From: Trichaptum fuscoviolaceum
Lineage: Eukaryota; Basidiomycota; Agaricomycetes; Hymenochaetales; Trichaptaceae
Length of the DNA stretch: 64,000 bases
Assembly: GCA_910574455.1 (NCBI GenBank)
Contig: CAJSYZ010000010.1
Span: 1,454,770 to 1,518,769, forward strand
Direction of reading: 5' to 3'
Part shown: positions 56,779 through 64,000 of the stretch, one piece after another
Position numbering within the stretch: position 1 is the stretch's first letter
Layout: every line of letters begins with the position of its first letter
Notes under the pieces: model-generated
Told to the model about the DNA's origin: nothing
What the model saw: only the letters and a program-made list of their open reading frames with translations
Database searches by the model: none
Program-made: the position numbers and the translations under genes

Positions 56779-59700
56779 CTACTCCAAAGACCATAGGATC
56801 AGTTTCCTCATTATGCTCGGTACGGCGCTCCCTTCACAGGCCTCATGGATCTCTAGCTCCGGGAAACTGAACTTCCCCGGGTTTGGATCGGGCTTGTTTG
56901 GGAAATCGATGTCCTTTAAACTCTGTCGGAACTAAAAAGATAGAGTGTGAATTAACAGCTTTAGTGTACCGCATAGCACAACAGCAGCCGCAAGTACAGT
57001 GGTGGAAGGAAAACAAAAAAACGAAGGGTGAAATTTCAAAGAAACTAGAGACCGAACTTACACAACTATCCTCCGCCCGCATAGCCCGCATGTCACAAAT
57101 AGTGACGTTTCTGCACGTTTCTGAACAGTTCCTCCCGCCTATAGGTGGTGGAGCATCGCGCACGGTCCTGTTGCGATACAAGCTGAATGCTGTGTCATTC
57201 GTCGCGAACACCTCGGTCAGAGAGTGCCAGAACGACGCGTCAAGCGGACTCGAGGCAGACGACGGATCGAATGATGGGTTCAATGAAGCAACGAGCGGGC
57301 CGTAAGATTCTCGCGCGGAATAGTAGAGACCCCATACGGCTGCGTTACATTGACTGGTTAGCATACATGTGAGAGTTGAGGAAGGAGAGTCTTTACGTTC
57401 ATCCTGGTAGTCAGGTTCCGACATGTTTGCTACATAACATGAAAGGAAGTATTAGCGTCAGAAGCGATGTGCCTAACAATAATCTAGCAGTTCATTTTAC
57501 CTATATAAACTTTCGCATCCATGATGTCGTACGTATCCGGATCAACGTCGTAGACAGTGAAGGCCGGGTTGCCATCTAGTTCAAGCAAGTTGTCAAATAT
57601 ATGACTTTCGTGTTCATGGAGTCCGTCCACGTACTCGTTGGAGTCAGAGATGGAGCAACTAATCCAAAGCTCATCGCATTCTCCGGGTTCGGATCTGAGT
57701 AGTTAGTATAAGCTACTTGAAATTGGTCCTGAATTTCATGCTCAGCACTGGCAAGCTTGAATCAGTACGCAGATATGGAGCATACATAGTGCGTATGGCC
57801 ATAGAATTGCCCGGCAATTGTCTTCTGATAACGACGGACGATTTGATTGTAGTAGTTCGACTAATCATCGGTAAGATTCAGCAACTATTCTGAAAGCATG
57901 GAGGGAAAGAAGGAGCGTACTTGGTCCCGCACTACATCGCTCGAGCCTGGGGGAATATGCCCGAAGATCCACGCCCGCTGACCCGCCTTCTCTGCAGCCG
58001 CTAGTTCCGTGATCAGAAATTCCAGTATACCGTTTGGATCCGGTCTTAGGAATAGATATGTCTAGATGAGATGTTTCCCTAGATGTATGAGGGAGAGAAG
58101 CTTACTGGAACTCGTCGCTATCATATAGCCAGAAGCTATAATGACTATGATCAGAAGCGCTCCAGACGTATAATCCTTAACGAAAACATACTTGAATTTG
58201 TACCAGTATTGCGTATTGACCGATATGAGCCTATACGACGTAAGAACAGGAGTATCAAGAGACGATAGAATAAAAGAGGACACACTTCAACTTCGTCCCA
58301 GGGTGCACAACGGCGTATGATCCCGACATATGGCGGATGTATGAGGCGCCTTTCTCGCCGATCCATGGCTACGAAGAACCAGACTCATTGAGCAAACGTT
58401 CTAGGCCACTGACGTTAAAGCCACTGAACGAACCTGCCAATCGGAGCTAATTAGTTCGAACAACCACTCGATACCGTCGTCTACACCGGAGGTGTTGCGA
58501 GGGAAGTCGTTGGTAGGGTATGTATCACTGATCAATAACAGACAATCAGTACGGTTTAACACCCATTCTTGATGAGACACCCACTGATTTCCTGTAACCA
58601 TGAAAATGCAATGCATAGATACATAAGCGACCACGGTGGTACACATAACAATACTTTAAACACATACCGAAGGATCCGTAAAAGACGTTGCTCTCGGAGA
58701 GGTTGGCAAATAGTTGGGCATGGAAGGAATGCAGCTCATCCTCGACTACGCTGTACAACAAGCACTCAGCAACTTCTCTCATGCGCCGATCTACAAGCGT
58801 GCAGACCTTTGCGTCAAAAGCCAATTCGCGTCTAGAATCAAGGACGTACACAAAGTCAGCTCCAAGAATGTGAATTACAGTATAATCTATGTACGCACGG
58901 TCAACAACGTCACCACTCGATATTGTGAACAGTGCGTCGGGTACCAACTCGTTGATAGCATGGACCATGCTGTCCGCGAGAGATATTGGGGAGTCGCATC
59001 GGATGTTGCCGTACGGCCCTGCTGGGTCTGAGATCTCGCCATCTTCGTCTTTGTCTTTGTTCTTACGTCCCTCAATCTTAGGACGACTCACTCTGGAGTC
59101 CGGACCATTGGAAGAAGTGAAGTCCCGACAGCAGATATACTTCGTGCAGTTCGCTTCGGAGCCAACCTATAATTAATTCAATGGGAACAGAAAGGGTGAG
59201 ATGAATATAAAGTGCGCGGACGAATTTCGTGGTTAAACACAATGAAGAGGCCACGCACGGTATAGTGACGATCAATGTGTACATCACTGAGATGTACAAC
59301 CTGAAACGGCTTCCTTCTTTCTGTTCTTTCCAATCCGGATGCCACCGTAATCCTCGCCTCACTGTCAGTTCTTGTCGTCTCCACATCCTCTCGGTCCTCT
59401 CGCGTGAGTTCGGGGAACGTCATATTATATGGCTCCGCGGGAACAAGGTCGCACATCCCAAACAGCGCATTGCACAGCAGCGTCGCTGTCCGACCTGACG
59501 TTGAGATCTGCCGGAGCCCATGCGCAATGATGGGACCTTGTGAACCCACGTCGCCCTCGCATATGTCGGGGTCGGCGAGCTTCCGGACCTTGCAGAGCTG
59601 GACGACAGCGTTGACGAAGCTCGCGTCCCCAAGGTGCGCAAGCCGCTTGAAGGGCACGAGCAGCGCTCGGCAGGACGCGCATGTCTTTTGGGCGTGTGCA

Positions 59701-59891
59701 TCTCGTGCTGCGGATATGATTTCGTCGGTGATCACTTGCGTTGATGGAGAGACAGCGACCGCCGCCAGAGAGTCAACCGATAGAATACTTTGAGGCTGAG
59801 ATGCGAGGTTAAGCTGTGCTAACCAGGCCAGTGAGAAGAGCAAAGGTAGTAGCAAGGTCCGAGACCTGCTTCGGTTCCTCGACGTCCCCAT
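56779..59891 (-). CDS. Acid sphingomyelinase-like phosphodiesterase
   Basis: Secreted or vacuolar enzyme predicted to cleave sphingomyelin-type phosphodiesters. Signal peptide at MGTSRNRSRSRTLLLPLLFS. A saposin-B domain follows (CASCRALLVPFKRLAHLG, VQLCKVRKLADPDICEG, LCNALFGMCDL). The calcineurin-like metallophosphatase domain has VVHLSDVHIDRHYT, TKYICCRDF, YGNIRCDSP, TISSGDVVDHANWL, YGSFGNHDTYPTNDFP, RLISVNTQYWYKFKFWLYDS, PDPNGILEFLITEL, AWIFGHIPPG and GQFYGHTHYDQF. All metal-ligand motifs are present and several span introns. The C-terminal region (SEPDYQDE, WGLYYSARESYG, CRNVTICDMRAMRAEDS) matches the family, ending near the stop at 56779-56781. More than ten introns; no lesion found. Exact C-terminal exon is the least certain part. 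Confidence 0.85.
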
Positions 59892-60572
59892 AAAGAGAGA
59901 TGATGTTCTGAGGCTAGAGAATCGAGGTCACCCACTCCCGAAGGATGTAGAGATAGAGGACTTAATATCTCCCCGAAAACAAGACGCTACCGGGTATAGC
60001 TAACCAAGAAGTTATTGGAGAGTGAACAAAGAACGGAAGATGCGCATAGGAGTTGAAGACGCGTTTCTTTTGAGTTGAAATTACGTCATGATGTAGACCG
60101 GCCATAAACTGGAACACTGGCATCCGCCTTCAAGTTTGGTAAGGAACTACTACTAGTAGGCGCCCACAAACGCCCACAGAACTTCACTTGAAGCCGCGCG
60201 ATGATCGGAAAAGTCAACACCATATTCCGGTGTGGAGTCGAGGAAGGAATGAGCTGCTTGTGCGGGCATATACAAGTGAGTATCCTCCGATTTCTGGCTA
60301 TCTGGGTACTATAACAAGTAGCAATCCGTCTACATAGGGAATGTATGAAGTCTCTCATGCATTATGTGAAAGGAACTGCTTCGTGTTGTACACGAAGCAG
60401 TTCCTTTCACTTACGACTTGAATCCATTATGAACAGAGACGTGCTCAATTGTTGGGTGTAACAAAGCTCTCCAGGCTGCGAGTCCAGGCTGCTGGATACA
60501 TATAATATGCACGTTTGTACCCACCACATTCCTTGCCAGTGCCCATCAATGTTCCCCATCCCGGCTACTGCC
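59892..60572. other. Divergent promoter region, sphingomyelinase / WWTM8
   Basis: Separates the two divergent genes. Its notable content is the perfect hairpin at 60366-60410. Confidence 0.5.
60366..60410. repeat. Perfect 21-bp inverted repeat with 3-nt loop
   Basis: Left arm 60366-60386 (begins GTGAAAGGAACTGC), loop TGT, right arm 60390-60410, exactly complementary. It lies about 160 bp upstream of the WWTM8 ATG region. No poly-T follows and there is no coding gene just upstream, so it is not an obvious terminator. Confidence 0.9.
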
Positions 60573-63047
60573 ATGCCTCGTGTGCTACGGCCCTCCCAGG
60601 ATAGCCCGTTCTATCAGGTCGTCCGTGCTCTATACAAGATTCCGTCCCGGATATCGTCGAGTATCTACTGGCTTTGGGGAACTGTACGCATGAAGCTACC
60701 GTACCTAGGCTTAGGATTGATAGGCGCCTCAAATGCTCCTATTTTACCACTTTTCAGCACGACTGGTAATGATGGCAACCCGAGCACCGTGATTGATGTC
60801 AATGCGAGCGATGAAGACTTCTACTCGACAATTGAATATGATATTGAATCCGAAGTGAGTAGTTAGCTCCTCCTGGGTTTTCTGAGTATACGTCATTCAT
60901 TTTGCATCAGGATTTTTATTCGAAAGAAAATCTAGAGAGTCGCTTGAGTAGAGCAGAGGTCTGGATGAACGAGAATGGACTACTTTTGAGAGGAAACTAT
61001 CCTGATGATCATGAAGATTACCGATACACTCGTGAGACGCCCATGTACGCGTTCATCTATTTTACTTTTAAATGACGCATTGGGCATATATGAATACATT
61101 CAAGTTAGGCCGACAACCCAAATAGAGTCTGTTCCGCGAATGACAGTTCTGCCAGATATCGAGTAAGTTTTCCAGTATATCTCAGTTTCATATCATTAAT
61201 AGGCCATTTCTCATATCTGAACTTCAGCAGGGAAGAATGCAAACCCTGGAAATCATTTATACACCCCGAAGGCAATCGATACAACCGTGCAAGATATCGT
61301 AATGTTGCTTTCAGCACTGATGTGGATATCTACAAGAGCAACCTACGTGAAATAGTCAACTATCTTGTTGATTATGTCCACTGTAGATTTCTGTTGTCTG
61401 CCAATTCTGACATAGTATCCGTGTCACCCGCTTCCAGTGACAAGCTTGAAGTGGTTATAAATCATAAAAACGAAGATGATAAGGAATGGGCTTACTACAT
61501 TGTCAATCATAGTTCTCGAAGTGTGTTCTGGCTTGATGATTTGGATCTGAAGTATGTACTTGAAGTAGGGGAGGACCGCATAAGAGTTTTAAGTACGTCC
61601 AGCTTCTATTACGAGCCTCTTATCTGTCTAAATGTGGGCAGAAAATTGGACTACTGTGCGCTATTTTTACCATCTCGTAGCATATCCGCATGAAAACTGC
61701 CTTCCCGATACATTCTTCAAAGAGATGAAGGGTTTGGTTACATGGTATCTGACCGGTATGAACTTACCATTCAAGAAATTTATTAGTTGTGCTGATTTGA
61801 CATCAACTCCTTTCATTCAGACTCATATACCTCCTTATCTAGCATGTCACCTTATGGGAAGGAAGAACTGGAGAAAATGCTAGACCTGCTTGACCGTATT
61901 GAAGGTAATGTTGCAGGTCTAAAAAGTAAGCCATACTCATGCTTTCCACAGATACAGACCGATATGCATCATACTCGGTTACTGCGGGTGGTACGTACTA
62001 ATTGATTATAAATCTGTCAGAATGATATCCTTATGATTCAATCACTCCAGCTCGGATAGGGCTGGTCCTTTGTGAGTCTATTTTAAGTGCCTACTTGAAG
62101 GAAACTTACTTGTTATGAAATAGATAGTTTTCGATTTATAACTTTCTACGGAGTCCCCTTTGCCTGCATCTCTGTTGATCAAAAGTTTCAGGAGAAGGAG
62201 AAGAAGAAGGCAAACTTCACTATCTCTTTACGTATTCTCTCCCTTCTGTTTTTCAATATGCCTCTGGAACGCAAAACCGAGATTGAAAATTTCTTTGCTC
62301 CATTTGACTTTCGAGGTCACCAATATAAGATCTTCTCGGCCAAACTCATAGATTACTGGCAGGTTGAAATCATAAACGTTTGACTTGCATTCTTAAAAAG
62401 AACTAACACTAACTGATTGAGAGAACAGGCTGCCGTCCTTCTGAATGCTAATATCGCATATCTGGCTTTGCCACAAGTTACCGAAGGCTCGAAGATAACA
62501 ATCGGAGGGATGGCAAGTTTGATCTCGACTGTGCTCACTCTATCCAGTGTCATTCTTGGGTTGCTTCACATAAAGCACTTTCGAAAATCATCTGAGCAAA
62601 TGAATGAAACAGTAAGTGCTACCGATTGACTTGACACTGGACTTCATTGACTTTGAGAGGAAACAAAAGTCTAGTGATTATTACAGAGACCGAAGATGTG
62701 ACAAACATGGGCTCATCAAAATGGCATTCATGTACAGTGTACCCTATGCTTTTTTAATGTGGGGGTAGGTCACCATAATATATATGTCATACGTTAGGTC
62801 AAAGCTTAATTGCTGGAATAGGGCGCTTTTCTTCGCAATAGCAGTCTCATTTCTTTTTATCTCGAACTTCGAATTTATTGCAGAATACGTCATCGTTGGC
62901 ATTCTTTTTGTCGTTGCTGTCTTGGCTACTTTCTGGTCTGTTATTGTGACCAATTACCCTCGATTGGCTCGTTGGTTATCCTTGTGTTACTACAAAGAAG
63001 AACTTATGTTTTTCTTGTATATGCATGGCTGTATTGCTGATTACTAA
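60573..63047 (+). CDS. WWTM8: divergent WW-like / four-TM membrane protein, intact
   Basis: The start MPRVLRPSQDSPFYQVV was chosen to fit the family; an in-frame ATG exists at 60507. Early hydrophobic stretch LPYLGLGLIGASNAPILPLF. Then a family-specific extra exon (DFYSKENLESRLSRAEVW), CKPWKSFIHPEGNRYNRAR, FSTDVDIYKSNL, WAYYIVNHSSRSVFWL, YFYHLVAYPHENCLPDTFF, TSLSSMSPYGKEELEKML, ITFYGVPFACISVDQKF, LLFFNMPLERKTEIENFF and WQVEIIN. The membrane part has LLNANIAYLALPQVTEG, ASLISTVLTLSSVILGLLHI, MYSVPYAFLMWG and a shorter last TM pair with almost no basic tail. D to N in the YYIVNH motif. The most diverged copy. Function unknown. Confidence 0.75.
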
Positions 63048-63520
63048 CAGTGTAGATATATGATCCACGGAGATTATTCCAAGTTGTACACATTGCAGGC
63101 TGTTAACGAGACAGTTGATAGAAGCATACAATGCGACGTATGAGCTCTTCTGTATCTCATGGATTGACGTCACGAAAGCCAACGGAAGTCATGAACTCAA
63201 TAGCTATGAAATTGATGCCCCTCTGAAGCGCACACGGAGTCTACAATAAAGGTGGAGATGCACTTGCTTGTAGCCTGCATTGTCGTCATCGTCATGGGCT
63301 TCCATTCGAACGTTAAGTCACAACGGGATATGTTGCGGAGATTTACCTGATTTGGGAATACTGTACATTGCGGAATAAACATGTTGACGTCTTTGAGAAT
63401 AGCCGACCCCAGGTAACGACTTAAAGATGGAGAGTGACTGGCAACGGTGCGCAGTATGCGAACATGCGTAGATCATGTCGTTCTCCCGCGAAGTGTATAT
63501 AATTGCAGATTCTGTACGTA
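63048..63520. other. 3' spacer of WWTM8
   Basis: No gene seen; ends at the TA preceding the right-edge element. Confidence 0.5.
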
Positions 63521-64000
63521 CAGGCATTGGCCAAAAGTGACCGTGATGCCCATTTTTGGCCATTTTTTGAGATTTCTCCTTCTTCTGCGAAGCATACACT
63601 TCGAAAATATTTGTGTGAATGCAGAGCTAGTAGATAAATGTTTCTATAGTATATGCCAGGTGTTGCCCTTGCAAGAGCAAGAATTAATAAGCAAGAAGTC
63701 CTGTTGGGATAAATCACAAAAAATAGGGTTTTTTATTCATCTAAAGCAAATTGTAGCACAATTAGCAGGCTAATCTCTGTCCAAACCTCACGATAAAATC
63801 GATCAGCATCTCCTTTACTGCATATGATTTTCTGCGATTTTTTTCAGCGGAGCAACGAAAGATATAAATTCCGGATTGCAAAAAGTAGCATTTAAAGCCA
63901 TTTTTTCCTTTTAAACTTGAGTTACAGAGACTTCATGGTGCTCAACTCTAGTTCCTATTGATAAAAAAATCTGATAAATTCATATGTTATTCACAAGAGA
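63521..64000. mobile_element. Left end of a TIR element related to the one at 55020, runs off the window
   Basis: Begins CAGGCATTGGCCAAAAGTGA directly after TA (63519-63520). About 20 of the first 31 positions match the terminal repeat at 55020, including the core CCAAAAGTGA. Also like that element, the interior is AT-rich with no long frame. The right end is outside the window. Confidence 0.5.

Overview
The window looks like a gene-dense stretch of nuclear DNA from a mushroom-forming basidiomycete (Agaricomycetes). The reasons are the many short introns (mostly about 45-65 nt, GT donor, CTNAY-like branch site, AG acceptor), the pyrimidine-rich promoters, and the gene content. I saw no rRNA or tRNA gene and no CRISPR array. 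All assignments come from reading translations and splice sites by eye; no database search was run.

The main feature is an eight-member paralogous family, here called WWTM1 to WWTM8. The genes lie at 3504-6365(+), 11698-15991(+), 22229-25456(-), 28778-31775(-), 33435-36100(+), 47282-50103(+), 50729-53359(+) and 60573-63047(+). Each has 10-11 short introns at matching places. Each encodes a variable N-terminus, an HPEG block, a WW-like YYIVDH..RHLLWL block, a long helical region, and a C-terminal module of four predicted membrane segments with the signature MYSLPYxLMxWG. I recognise the family as common and expanded in Agaricomycetes, but its function is unknown to me. WWTM2 is broken by a 1.7-kb TIR transposon. 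WWTM3 carries a roughly 560-bp insertion in its last intron.

Five CsbD-like, glycine-rich hydrophilic (LEA-like) genes are interleaved with the family, all on the minus strand. Class A lies at 8681-10051, 19308-20844 and 21269-21901. Class B lies at 27006-27821 and 36313-37165. Paralogues within a class share promoter blocks, which suggests shared stress control.

The other genes are housekeeping or metabolic: a Nudix ADP-ribose pyrophosphatase (6534-7633, -), a FLVCR-type MFS transporter (39602-42169, -), phosphopantothenate-cysteine ligase (43123-44598, +), a secreted Egh16-like protein (45616-46415, +) and an acid sphingomyelinase-like enzyme (56779-59891, -). Two genes look dead: a 5'-truncated, frameshifted TAP-like alpha/beta hydrolase (16347-18257, +), and a NAPE-PLD-type metallo-beta-lactamase phospholipase (53871-56427, -) split by a 765-bp TA-flanked TIR element. 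A related element enters at 63521 and leaves the window on the right.

The locus therefore reads as a tandem or segmental expansion of an uncharacterised membrane-protein family, mixed with stress-protein paralogues and recent Tc1/mariner-like insertions.
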